Positions 9,978-20,373 of a stretch of 64,000 nt of DNA are shown piece after piece; position 1 is the stretch's first letter, and every line of letters starts with the position of its first letter. The notes below the pieces were generated by a model. That model was not told where the DNA came from. It was given only the letters and a program-made list of their open reading frames with translations, and made no database searches. Both the position numbers and the translations under genes were made by a program. The stretch lies in contig JAWZYV010016552.1 in assembly GCA_038373885.1 (NCBI GenBank), positions 1 through 64,000 on the forward strand, read 5' to 3'. This DNA is from Cheiracanthium punctorium (taxonomy: Eukaryota; Arthropoda; Arachnida; Araneae; Cheiracanthiidae).

Positions 9978-11873
9978 CAGCTGCGGAAAAAAAAGTCCCA
10001 CTTGCCCTTTATTTCGCCATCGTTCGTCGTATAGCAAAGTTATATATACCATTCGTTTGCAAATAACGCGTACTTTAATTTACTGTTAATTTAATTTGCA
10101 TAAGGGGCCGTCTTCATATTTAATTCTGCATCAACTTCGTTTTTCTCAATGGCAACCCCATATTTTGACTTTATTAAACGAAAGAAAACCTTCAAATTAC
10201 CCTAAATATAAATTTTCACCAATTTTCTACGATAATTTCCGGAGATATTGCGGATTCATTTTTGCGCGTTTTTAAGGGACATTCTGCAAATTGAAAAACG
10301 CTATTTGTAGGTTTCGAACTTTTCGCCTTTCATTTATTTCGCTCGCGAGAATTAAAAGAAATTAATATTATTTTCAAGGAAAATATTGTTCCCATCTCTC
10401 AAAGATTTTTGTACTGAGAATATCAAGAGTAGAATAGAATATTTAGTCTGTGGTCCAAATGATCCGTGAGTTCATAACTTCCTTGGTTCGTACACATGAT
10501 TTAAGGGAAAAATGCAAAATGACTGCTAAGGATTTTGAAAATCTTTGTAATTTTGAAATTGTTATTCAGTGTTTCCCTTGATGTTTCTCTTAGACAGCTC
10601 AAATGTTGGCAGGAGTTAGAGGCTGCTCTCTCTGCTCTTCTGACTACAAGCATGAATATTGCTCGACTCAGCTATGGTCGAACTTAAAGAATGGTTTCAT
10701 GATTGAAAATTTATTTGTTTGAATTTCATGTAAAAAACGCAATTACTTTTTTGCCGACCCAATATTATCACTATGTTTGTTATTTCACTTTCTTCATTTA
10801 ATACTATCGCCTGCAATGTGCAATATTCTTAAGACTTTTGGCGGTATTTTAATTTATAGTTAGATAAAAATTTTTTACAGAAAAACGTGATTTTGAATGT
10901 TTGATAAACTATGGGGAATTCCAAAGACCTAATGTTTCCGATATTAAAAAAGGTCACATTCATGCCTGGAAAGTTGAGCATGTTAGTTTTTCAGAAATAG
11001 GACGTTGTATTAGAAGACATACATCTACTGCATCTAATTCTATAGCTGGAAAATATTTTATTTGGGGAAATATGGTTGCGGACGCAGCAATACAAGCTTT
11101 ACGGAATCCCCAACAAACTGTAAAAACCTCTAATTTATTTGCTTCAAAATTTGATATTTTTAATACTGGTATCTTTTACTGTGTTTTTGCACAAAATAAA
11201 TCTAATTTACATTTATTTTATGCAATTTTCAAAAAATTTTGACTTAATAAATTTATATATGGTCCCTTAACTCATGAAAACAACACATTTTATTTAATAT
11301 AAATTAAACTACTGAACGTAAAAATTTGAAATTTTGCACAGCCATGTAATATTAATTTCTGCATCTATTTCCATCGAAATTTGGCTAGGTCGCTATTCAT
11401 AATTTTTTTGAATATTAATTTAATAATACATAATTCATATTAATAATTTATTAAAAATCATAATAACATTAAATTATGTTTGGGTCGTTTAGTTCTAATA
11501 GTACGAATAAAAATCAGCTTCTTACTACTAATATTATATGCGATATGAATTGAAGTATGAAAAAATATTTTAACATAGAGGGAGGGGGATTTTGGGTGCT
11601 CATAACTCACTCATTTTCTGTCCAAATTTATTGAAAATTGGTGTCCGGGCTTAAAATGAGCTAAATTTTTGAAATATGAAGTGAAATCTAGGGGTTGCAA
11701 TTGAGAAAAAAAAGTTGGTGCGAATGTTAATATGTAGATGGCCCCCTTATGCAATTTTTATGCATAGCAAATTAAAGTGTGCGTCAATCGTAAACGATTG
11801 GTATCTGTAACTTAGCTGTGCGACGAACGACGGCCGAAAAATGTACAAGTGGGACTTTTTTTTTCCGCAGCTG
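9978..11873 (+). mobile_element. Tc1/mariner-type element with ~270-bp inverted repeats, HTH-only
   Basis: The termini CAGCTGCGGAAAAAAAAGTC (9978) and GACTTTTTTTTTCCGCAGCTG (to 11873) are flanked by TA at 9976-9977 and 11874-11875. The inverted match continues inward with gaps: TCGTTCGTCG, TAATTT..GCATAAGGGG, TTTTTCTCAATGGCAACCCC and CACCAATTTTC all have partners near the other end. Arm length is therefore about 270 bp. The interior keeps one frame with only the DNA-binding part of a transposase. It sits inside the pogo-like element, so it is the younger of the two. Confidence 0.7.
10901..11242 (+). pseudogene. Truncated Tc1-like transposase, N-terminal HTH only
   Basis: A 113-codon frame. 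Residues about 16-50 (KKGHIHAWKVEHVSFSEIGR followed by CIRRHTSTASNSI) match the pattern of the first helix-turn-helix of Tc1-family transposases: a recognition helix after SFSEIGR and a basic/Thr-Ser segment after it. The remaining residues do not resemble the second HTH, the GRPR linker or the DDE catalytic domain, which are absent. The protein could at most bind element ends. It lies centrally in the long-inverted-repeat element and is in the transposase orientation. Confidence 0.5.
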
Positions 11874-12182
11874 TACATAAAACATGTATGCTGAAATTTG
11901 AATTTCGACTCATATTATTTGACTGTTTGTGAATTGATATTAAGGCTTTCATTTTACCCCGGTATTTGGGATACAATGAAACACAGGCAGACATTTACCT
12001 TTTGTAAATTTTTAAATATTAAAAAGATATATACAAACTAATAATAATTCACTTAGATCGGGAAGAGAGTAGGTTAAAAGTTATTAAAGATTTATTAATT
12101 TGTTAATCCGTTACTTTTATTTTTGTGCACGCAATTTTGTGATTAGGATAAAAAAGTGAATTCATTCTACCCCAACTTCCCT

Positions 12183-14404
12183 TATGAAAATGAAAATGAT
12201 TGAGAATGATGGAACACGTGAACCCTGGTAACGATTATATTTATTGAAAAACTCTACTTCCCGGGGTACCTACAGCAAATTAACAAACCTTAGATGAAAA
12301 GCAATTAAAAAGAATTGTGCTGCGAAATAGTAAAAAGGTCGATGGGATATGTCAATCAAAGAAATTGATTTAATCATTGTGTAATAGATACACAAACCAG
12401 TTTTACATGAAAATACTTATCTAATGAAATAACATGACAACAAATGAGTTTAAAGTATAAGATTAAGAACGTGGAAAAGGGTTCTGAATATTTTTCCCTG
12501 TGAAAGTAATTTTAATAATTAAAAAAATGCGGTGTTGTCCTCAAAAAGCGCTGATTATACTACGGCTTCTAATAAAATTACTTCATTAGTGAGATTGTAG
12601 ACATATATATCCCATCACTTCCCACGCACCATTCAATTTTTCAATGAAAAGCTTTGTTGTTTTCGAAACGAAGCTGCCCACTAGCCTTTTAAGGCTATAA
12701 AATTTTCTTTCACTTGAACAAACAGGGAGAGATATATAATCCAATCAAGTATAAAACTCGCTGTTATTTGAGTAAGATTTTCGCTTTAAGACATTCTTTA
12801 TAATTGTTGTTGTCTTGAGATGAATGCCTCGTATTTAGGATCTTTCATGTAAATTTTCATGTGCCTTGCTTCAAGAAATGACTGAATCTCGCTCTTTGAA
12901 TGTTTAAGATGAGTCTGTGAAATTTATTTGAATCTGTAAAACTCAGAAAATTATAATATATTAGAGAAGACTTTTTTTAAATTAATGATAGAGTATTCAG
13001 CACGTGTAATAAATCCTTTAGAATACATTTACAATAGCTTTACTTTGTTTGCTATTAGAGTTGCTATTGGAATTTCCATCGAAACTCAAAAAATTTGAAT
13101 TTGTATTAACAAAAGCGACAAACAATTATAAAAATATATGTTGCTGCATCCCTACACTATTTATCACGTATTCCTCTCGCTGGCATACTTGAGCCACGAT
13201 GAGAAGGAAAAGGTAAACTTTTTCAAACAATAATCCTGAATGAAAATAGAAATTTTCCTAACTTAATATTAAAGAAAAGATACCAAATTTATTGAAATAT
13301 TTTATTTTTCGAAAAGAAATCATAAGAAAATCTTATAAATAAAATTTTAAAATTGCTGAATTATCCCCAGTTTTCTATACAAAATTCCATTCAAGTGTAA
13401 CACTGTAGATAAAGCATACGAAAGAGCAAAGACTAAATTTTATTTGAAAATAATGAAATAGTATCAAAGAGACAACGTTTCAAAATAAGCATAGTGATAT
13501 CTAGAGATAATAATTTGAAATATTAAATTTCAACGAAAGAAATTTTAGTAATTTAAAAATTCAGTATTATTTTAAAAGTTTTATTTATTTGACAGTTACT
13601 TTTAAATGATATACTTTTTGTTTTTCTTCGAATACTTTCCTCCATTATGATTTGAAAGGCGTGTTACAACAGCTTGTTTCATTTCTTTTATGAAATCGTT
13701 TTTATCTTTCATTGAATGCAAAATTTATTCTTTTAATTTGATCAGATAACAGTGAAATCGCATACAAAATGCAATTTCTAAATATCGATTGTTTAAATGA
13801 GATTGATTATTAAAATATTTTACATTATTACTAAATTGTTATATTTTGAGATGAGCACGTCGTGCTTAATATACTTGAAGCAAATAGTTTCTTCTGCCAA
13901 ATCAAGCCTCAAAATATTTGTCAGTGTAGATTAAAAAATATGTCTAGACACTCTACAAAGTAATGATTTCAGAAGGGTAATTGGAATACTAGAATGAATG
14001 CAGTAACCAGCTCTGCCTCACTTGAAACATTAATTGAGAGAAATATTTTCATCATAAATGTAATTAGATCTTGCTGTATGATTGCCTATAATTTGCTTTG
14101 ACTTGGGTATTACGAAATAAAAATATGACTTTCCGGTTCTGCACAGTGTATAGTTGTTTATAATCCGAATACAACTAAAAGCAAAAAGTACATGTATGAA
14201 TTAAAAACAAATTTTTCGAGATAAATTTTAGTTACAAGACATATTTACTGAGAATGTGATATTCAAATCAAATCAATATACATATTTAGCTGTTTTAGAA
14301 AGAATTCGACAGATAATATTACGTAGAAAATAACGTGATTAGAAAAATCAAATCCTTTATATTCTGTTCTTATAATTAATAATATAAATATCAGTTTGGG
14401 GTAG
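12183..14404. other. AT-rich spacer upstream of the first intact GR gene
   Basis: No reading frame of note. Part of it (about 13650-13760, with TTTTAATTTGATCAGATAACAG) resembles the corresponding spacer upstream of the other GR copies (about 36130-36180 and 56670-56710). It therefore belongs to the duplicated receptor unit. Confidence 0.45.
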
Positions 14405-14561
14405 GATCGCTTTTTATATAGAAACTGAGTTATATCCCTCCTTGATATTTTTAAAACGAGAACTGAATGTTTGATTTTGCGTTCTTAATTTCTTCACATC
14501 TGAAAATCACTAAACGCGATTTTATTTTAGAATTTACGAAAGCATATATAATATCACCACA
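14405..14561 (+). promoter_or_regulatory. Shared GR promoter region, copy 1
   Basis: TTTTTATATA at 14411-14420 lies 150 bp before the ATG. The same box is found in front of the gene at 58963 (58811-58820, also 150 bp) and the gene at 36769 (36573-36582). The stretch between box and ATG is homologous among copies (TTTGATTTTGCGTTCTTAAT, CTTCACATC and CATATATAATAT-type blocks). The role as a TATA box is inferred from conservation and sequence. Confidence 0.5.
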
Positions 14562-15749
14562 ATGACTAGGAAAGTAAAACAAGCTTTTCTATTCGAAAAA
14601 GCATTGCGTAAAAAGACGTCTTATGAGAAAAACGAAACCGTCACACAATGCACTCGTGAACTGTACTTAACATTGAACAGATATTTTTGGTCTCGTGGAA
14701 TAGGTTTCGAAAAAGGACTGAACTGCAACCGGAGTAATATCCTTACCATGTTAATATCGATTTTACTGATGATTTCAATTGATGGAAACAGTCTTATCAT
14801 GCTTAATGACGATTTACATCGACTCAAAGAAACTTTAAAAGACAATTTAATGGGTAAAGTAATACTATCTTTCTCAGTAATAATACTAATTAATTTAATT
14901 CATCGGAGTTTGCTCTACAATAAAAGGAGAAAATTCGAGAAGTCAATGCAGAAACTCGCTGAAATTTATGAGAAAATGAATAAAAATGGAAGACCAATAA
15001 AAATTTTCAAATGGAAGTTAATTTTCACACTTTTAACACACGATATAATTTACTATGCTATTTCAGTGGCTGCTTTTTATCCATCCATTAAGGAAATTGC
15101 AAATGCACTATATAGTTTTACACTTCCTCCTGTGAATTATCTTACCGAATGTTTAAAATTTATGGTGTGGATCCTTGCTTTATGTCACACTCCTTTCACA
15201 GCCTACTTTTGTTCGGTCTGTTTCTTACTCAAAAAAACACTATATACATTTAACAGAAAGCTCCAAAAGGCCAAGGAGGAAGATCTAGCCACTCTGTTTG
15301 ATTTGCACTGTGAAATATCAGACAGCGTTTCAAAACTGAAGGGTATTCTCAGTCCACATCTATTTCTAACTTCGTCTATTACTTTTCTCTACGTGTTCAA
15401 GCAAGCATATTGCGTTTCTTTTGCTTTGCATAGCATTCCAGTTGCATGGTCTTTGCGTATGACCGACGGATTTTTGTGCTTCCTCCACTTTGTGTTCTTA
15501 TGCTTATTCAGCTCGCACGTTCTAAATGCGGAAGAGGAGGTCCGGGCCACGGCTCAGAATCTTCATGTAAATTTCTCACGGTTAAAAAGTTTGCATTTTC
15601 TTTCCGCTATGAAAGAAGGCATTGGAGAATTCAAAATATTGGACTCCATCGTCATCGACAAAAGCCTGATCCTCTCTGCAGTTTGCAGTCTTCTCTCCTT
15701 TGGCATACTCCTCGGAACTTTAGAGTTTTCAAGCAAAGATGGCTCGTAA
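14562..15749 (+). CDS. Gustatory-receptor-like seven-helix protein, copy 1 (395 aa)
   Basis: Likely a ligand-gated cation channel of the arthropod GR chemoreceptor family in the plasma membrane of sensory cells; ligand unknown. Hydrophobic segments lie near residues 58-78, 100-118, 152-175, 197-223, 265-287, 302-321 and 366-388. The long loop before helix 5 carries NRKLQKAKEEDLATLFDLHC, in the L..LN..L......L..L pattern of GR proteins. The tail DKSLILSAVCSLLSFGILLG-TLEF matches the GR helix-7 layout, with GI...EF in place of the insect TY...QF. Length is typical of the family. The gene is a single exon; the ATG is aligned with the other copies. Its last residues (SSKDGS) differ from the ENFE-K ending of its paralogues, and a decayed copy of that ending lies just downstream. 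Family call is by topology and motif, not search. Confidence 0.75.
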   Translation: MTRKVKQAFLFEKALRKKTSYEKNETVTQCTRELYLTLNRYFWSRGIGFEKGLNCNRSNILTMLISILLMISIDGNSLIMLNDDLHRLKETLKDNLMGKVILSFSVIILINLIHRSLLYNKRRKFEKSMQKLAEIYEKMNKNGRPIKIFKWKLIFTLLTHDIIYYAISVAAFYPSIKEIANALYSFTLPPVNYLTECLKFMVWILALCHTPFTAYFCSVCFLLKKTLYTFNRKLQKAKEEDLATLFDLHCEISDSVSKLKGILSPHLFLTSSITFLYVFKQAYCVSFALHSIPVAWSLRMTDGFLCFLHFVFLCLFSSHVLNAEEEVRATAQNLHVNFSRLKSLHFLSAMKEGIGEFKILDSIVIDKSLILSAVCSLLSFGILLGTLEFSSKDGS

Positions 15750-15780
15750 GAAGAGTCAAGTTATTGCTTTTATATCAAGG

Positions 15781-15894
15781 ATGAAGGGAGATGCTATAGA
15801 GATTGTTATACTTTTTGAAAAAATTGTTTTCTCCTTTGACATACTCTAAATAACCTTAGAGTTTTCAAGTAGAGAAGATTTTGAAAGTGAGTGA
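15781..15894 (+). pseudogene. C-terminal relic of another GR copy
   Basis: Beginning ATGAAGGGAGATGCTATAGA, this 38-codon stretch parallels the ATGAAGGAAGGCATTGGAG...tail of the intact genes. It contains a large internal deletion and a stop, then resumes with an ITLEFSSREDFESE-like end followed by TGA. The 3' flank (AAAATATAAGAGA) also matches the flank of other copies. It lies 31 bp after the stop of the intact gene. Confidence 0.6.
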
Positions 15895-16336
15895 AGCGAT
15901 TATATTTAAAATATAAGAGATGTGGGATTTTTATGAACTGATTGAGATTTTCATGACAATTGTTATATTTTAGTAATGCTCAAGCTGTATTCATGCACTG
16001 AAAACCCCATAGCAACTATAACTAAGAAAAGGGGCGCGGGCTTGAGACGAGACGAGTCTTGTCTAGATCTCTCGCTATTGCGATAGGAGATCTTTATTAA
16101 ATAGACGAGAGTGGTCTCGCGTGAAGCCGAAATAAATGTGGAACGATTTTGGGACACAACAAATAAAGGTATCCTTTTGATATGAAGATTGAAGGTATTT
16201 TAAATAATCAGGAAAATACACCATTCTTTACATAATTAGAATAAAACAATAGCATACCTTCCTTGTATGTATCTTATTGTATATTTCTATTTTTGTTAGA
16301 GTCATGTCAATGGCGAAGCGGACAAGTTGCACTTTT
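15895..16336. other. Spacer with a GAGAC-rich patch
   Basis: 16035-16130 contains GAGACGAGACGAGTCTTGTC and TCTCGCG words like those flanking the minisatellite blocks, probably a stray fragment of that family. No gene. Confidence 0.35.
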
Positions 16337-16780
16337 AAGAATTACTTCTTCAATTCACGAAAATTTTGCAGCTGTGCTGCCGGAATACCTCCGTTTCTCG
16401 TTTTCCTGTGAATTGAAGAGAATTTTTCAGATTCAATGAAATGTTTCCTCTTTCTTCAGATTTTCGAGAAGAATTCACGGAAATAGAACGTTTTCGAGGA
16501 GTACGGAAATTCTTCGTTTAAGCATGGGGAATAAATAGCGTATAAAGACGTGCTCTCAAAAGTTATTTCTCCCATTCACGGAAAGTTTTCTGGCAGAAGC
16601 GGTGCAGGAATATATCCGTTATTTGGCGTTTGTCCTTTTCTTTTTTTCTTCCGTCAATTGAAGAAACTTCTTGTGATGACACGGATTTTCTTCCTCTTCT
16701 TTAGGTTTCACGGAAATATTACGTTTCCATAGAGAAGGGAAATTATTCATTGAAAAATGACGGATAGTGTATAAAGACGA
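16337..16780. repeat. Two diverged tandem units of about 230 bp
   Basis: Unit 1 ends with GCGTATAAAGACG at about 16550 and unit 2 with GTGTATAAAGACG at about 16779. Both contain TTCACGAAAATTTT/TTCACGGAAAGTTTT, a CAATTGAAGA-type segment and ATTCACGGAAATAGAACG/TTTCACGGAAATATTACG in the same order. The small frames here are incidental. Confidence 0.6.
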
Positions 16781-17073
16781 ATTTTTGTGAGAGTGTGGTG
16801 ACGGATTGGATTTTTCAATACTACTAATAAACAAATGAATATTAAAACACAGTTTTCTAATTAAGTAATGAAAATACTCAACTAAAATCCTAAAACATCA
16901 TACACTTAGTGTTATTTAAATAATTTACATGTGAATGACTTAAGAACCATATGAATGACAAAGAAAAATTAAACGTCATCTCAACAAGTCAAATTTGGAT
17001 CTTTAAAAACTTCACTTCTAGCTAGAACTTGAAAGTGGAAGATCTATCATGGGAGGCAAACAAAATTTATTTA
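16781..17073. other. No recognised feature
   Basis: AT-rich spacer between the tandem repeat and the mariner-like element. Confidence 0.3.
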
Positions 17074-17815
17074 TAAGGGTCACCCAAATGAAAGTGGCAC
17101 TACGGATGGTTTCAGAAATGATTTAATGGTATTAATATAAATTATTATACAAAAGAAAAAGTAATACAGGGTAACAAATAGACTATATAAAGTCACCTTG
17201 TAGGTTGAAACAAGTTTTCCAGAAGTCAACCAGATGATTGGTATCTGGATTAAGAAGCTTCTGAGGGAAAAGGGGCAAATTTTCATGCAGTATCATGTGC
17301 ACACTTCCTTGCTGATAGACATTTATCGTAAGTGGATATTCGTCGATGCATTTTCAAGAGACAGTCATGCAAAATGTGTGTTCCATGGAGTGTATGTCAC
17401 GCAGATCGGTATTCCGATGGTGTAGGGAATTTCGTAGTGGAAAAAATAAGTACTGACGAAAAGTCATGGCTTGGTCAAGCACGTGTGATTATCACCAAGA
17501 GAGCAGTAGCAGCTGCGTAGACCGTCTCGAGACTATGAATCGGCAAATCACCGCTTGCGAAATAACGGAGGAAATGTCTGTGAGCAAAGGAAGTGTGTAC
17601 GCAATACTCCATGAAACGTTACCCTTTCTCTGGAGCTTCTTCATCCAGGTATCTATCATCTTGTTGATCTCTGGAATACTTGTTTCAGCGTACAAGGTGA
17701 CTTTACCTAGCCTATGTGTTACCCCTGTTTTACTTCCTTTGTGTACTAATTTATAATAATTGCATTAAACAATTCTCAACCACCTTTATTGCCACTTTCA
17801 GTAGGGCGACTCTTA
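17074..17815 (+). mobile_element. Internally deleted mariner-like element with ~215-bp inverted repeats
   Basis: TATAAGGGTCACCC...TGAAAGTGGCA (from 17072) matches the reverse complement of TGCCACTTTCAGTAGGGCGACTCTTATA (to 17817). The arms continue inward for about 215 bp with blocks such as AAAGTCACCTTGTA, GAAACAAG.TTTCCAGA and GG.ATCTGGAT.AAGAAGCT. TA flanks both ends. The interior (about 17360-17610) holds scrambled frames resembling the N-terminal HTH_48-type part of mariner-like transposases (a WCREFRSG start, then ITACEITEEMSVSKGSVYAI). No DDE domain remains. Confidence 0.65.
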
Positions 17816-18384
17816 TACATTGATATTTTATCGGATTTCCACTAAATGTACGAATGAGAAGGATTAAAAAGCATACCTTAGAATATAGCTTTTTCAAATC
17901 ACAAAATATTCACAGGACAGCAAAATGTATTTTATGAAGAAAGAACAACATGAAACCACTCGGTCAAAAATCTCTACTTTTTAGCTATGTGGATGACAAA
18001 GGACTAGTGGACAAAGAGTAAATTCATAATTTGTGGTTAATATTACATTTTTGTGATTAATATTCATCAAATATACCTATTCAAAGCTAGGAAAGAAACT
18101 GGAGAGAAAATCGTTCATTATATTTAAATTCCGAGACATTAGAATTTTAAAACTATATACTCGAAGAAAGCATGTGAATGACATTTAACTGATATAATTA
18201 ATTTTTAACACATAAAAATTAGTTTTTGATTGAGTTAAAAACCAAAATTATAGTATATTGAAGAAGTGCAAAAACATCTCAAACCTAAGTTTTTAAACAT
18301 TTAAATACATACACATGTATATATATATTTACATGAACACGAAATACAGATGTTTCCAAATTTTTATAATCATCCGATTGTACT
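17816..18384. other. AT-rich spacer, nothing recognised
   Basis: No frames of note and no repeat structure seen. Confidence 0.4.
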
Positions 18385-19330
18385 ACCTTCTTTTACTTCA
18401 TGCAGGGGAATAAAAATGAGGTCATTTTGGTGCGAAACATTGTAAAAGACCTCGATAAAAAGGAGACAACTGTATTTCTTAGCTTCCTACAAGGAATAAA
18501 ATTGATGACATTTTGATGTGAGACAATGTGCGGAAGGTCTCGCTGGAAACCGCGTTAAATGAAACAGTCTGTTCTTTTGCTTCGTCCAAGAAAGTAAAAA
18601 TGAAGACATTTTGTCGTCAGACAACATGCTGATCTGATCTTATACAAGACTTCGAAAAACGATTGACAACAGTATTTGTCGTACTACACCCAAGAAAGTA
18701 AAAGAGAAATCATTTCAGCGAGAGACAAACGCGAGACTACGATATACGAGGGACGATTGTACCTTGCTTAAATTATTAAGAGGAAGTGAAAATGAAGACT
18801 TTTGAAGTCAAACGAATACGGGACTGCGATAAACGAGAAACGTCTGTTCTTCCTTTACTTCATAAAAAGAAATAAAAGTGAAGACTTTTGAAGTCAGACA
18901 ATATACGAGACTGCGATAATTAAGGAACGCCTGTTCTTCTTTTACTTCGTACAAGGAAGTAAAAGTGAAGACATTTTGACTGCAGACAATGAATTAAGCC
19001 TTTCTCGCGCTTTACTTCGAGATCAACAAGGAACTACTGTGCTTCTTTTACTTAGTACGAGGAAGTGAAAATGAAGGTATTTCGACGTCAGACTATACGC
19101 GAGATCATGATAAACGAGGGACGACTGTACTTCTTTCGCTTCGTACAAAGAAGTAAAAAAAGAGATTTTGGGCGTCAGACAATATTCTAAACCGGCTTCA
19201 CTCTGGTTCTCGGTAAACGACGGACAACTGTACTTCTTTCATTTAGAACAAAGGAGTCAAAATAGGACTTTTAATGTCAAACAATATACGATGTCGGTCG
19301 ACCAGGTCACAAGACAAGATTTGGGATGCG
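18385..19330. repeat. GAGAC-type minisatellite, block 2
   Basis: About ten diverged units with the GGAAGTAAAAATGAAGAC core. They begin near 18405, 18491, 18588, 18693, 18781, 18867, 18952, 19061, 19147 and 19253, a spacing of about 85-110 bp. Each core is preceded by a TTTTACTT arm that can pair with it. Small frames across the block are incidental. Confidence 0.75.
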
Positions 19331-20240
19331 ATACGAGCCCCCAGCATTCTAGACGAGATCTCAGGGTTAGAGACTAGAACTCACGGTGCGAGACAAGAAT
19401 CCGTGAGAAGAGACTTCGGGGTGAAAATGCGAGACGAAACGAGACCTGGACCATTTCTTCTCATCGTATGGTTGGTATTACGTTGTCCATCCCTATTAGT
19501 GACAACTTTAGAGTTTTGCGCTGAGATTATATGAGATATTGAGATTTCCATTACAAGCAATTATTTTTCATTTGTGCCTCATGGTAGGAAATTTCATAGT
19601 TCTTTAAAGATTACACAACAACGGGCGGAATAAACTAATCTGACTTTAAGACTTAACAACTACAGAAGAGAACATTTTAATAACTAGTTATACAGTAACA
19701 AATATGTAAAAAAAAATACGTCTAAAATCAGTTACAGCCGATGAGTTTGACGAGCTAATATTTCGTGCTTCTTCGTTGTAAATGACTTTAAAGGCATAGG
19801 TTTCTAATTAAGGGAATGCCTGAAAAAATGCATTAGTTCAAAATATACTTGAACATTAATGTGGAACTATACTGAACAGCACGAATATGTCGTCATTATT
19901 CTGGTTAATGGTTATATAGGTTTCTAATTAAGGGAATGCCTGAAAAAATGCATTAGTTCAAAATATACTTGAACATTAATGTGGAACTATACTGAACAGC
20001 ACGAATAAGTCGTCATTATTCTGGTTAATGTATACATCAAGTGCTTTCAAACACTTACACATGCTTAATGCAGTGATGCAGCTGTTCAATTCAATTTCAG
20101 TACTATTCCCGATAGAATCTGGAATTTCTAATTGTTGTGTTTCTTTGGACGTATAATAAGCTGTTTAAAATATCATTTCAAATGGCGAAACATATTACAT
20201 GCGATTTGAACAAGTCCAGGCATGAAATTTCTAATAATCA
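19331..20240. repeat. Segmentally duplicated flank of the minisatellite (copy 2)
   Basis: Homologous to 1001-1830. In this copy it lies directly upstream of GR pseudogene B, which suggests that the minisatellite and flank travelled with receptor duplications. Confidence 0.6.
19801..20040. repeat. Very recent 120-bp tandem duplication
   Basis: The block starting TTTCTAATTAAGGGAATGCC occurs at 19801 and again at 19921. Over the first ~109 bases I see a single difference (AATATGTCG against AATAAGTCG). The corresponding sequence in copy 1 (about 1510-1600) is single. Confidence 0.9.
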
Positions 20241-20373
20241 AGTAAGAAAGTGTAAATTTTAAGAATTCATTGAAATAACCAACTTAAATTTTACACTCAC
20301 GCTCTTGATTGCACCATATCCGACAGCCGAATTTCACCTCTAGCCCTCTGATAAGTTGCGCAATATTTCCACA

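Larger units (their letters stand above)
8944..12182. mobile_element. Pogo/Tigger-like DNA transposon remnant with a nested insertion
   Basis: The ends GGGGAAGTTGCGGTACAATG (8944) and CATTCTACCCCAACTTCCC (to 12181/12182) are inverted repeats flanked by TA. Motifs of the type TACAATGAAACA recur inside (9340, 11967). A decayed coding patch at about 9470-9780 (+) reads like the acidic C-terminal part of a DDE transposase (SEDGDNIDSLS...), with stops. Removing the nested element at 9978-11873 leaves about 1.3 kb, so the element was already deleted. The superfamily call rests on the TA flank, the termini and a memory of similar elements. Confidence 0.5.

Noticed and set aside
15446..15784. 112-codon frame overlapping the first receptor
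   Set aside because: A shifted-frame shadow of the receptor coding sequence; the same applies to 59847-60182, 14621-14845, 36753-36956 and 60024-60311.
18385..19330. CRISPR-like array
   Set aside because: Units are diverged along their whole length with no constant repeat/variable spacer pattern, in eukaryotic DNA.
19168..19534. Frames across the second minisatellite
   Set aside because: Repeat-derived, not conserved between units.
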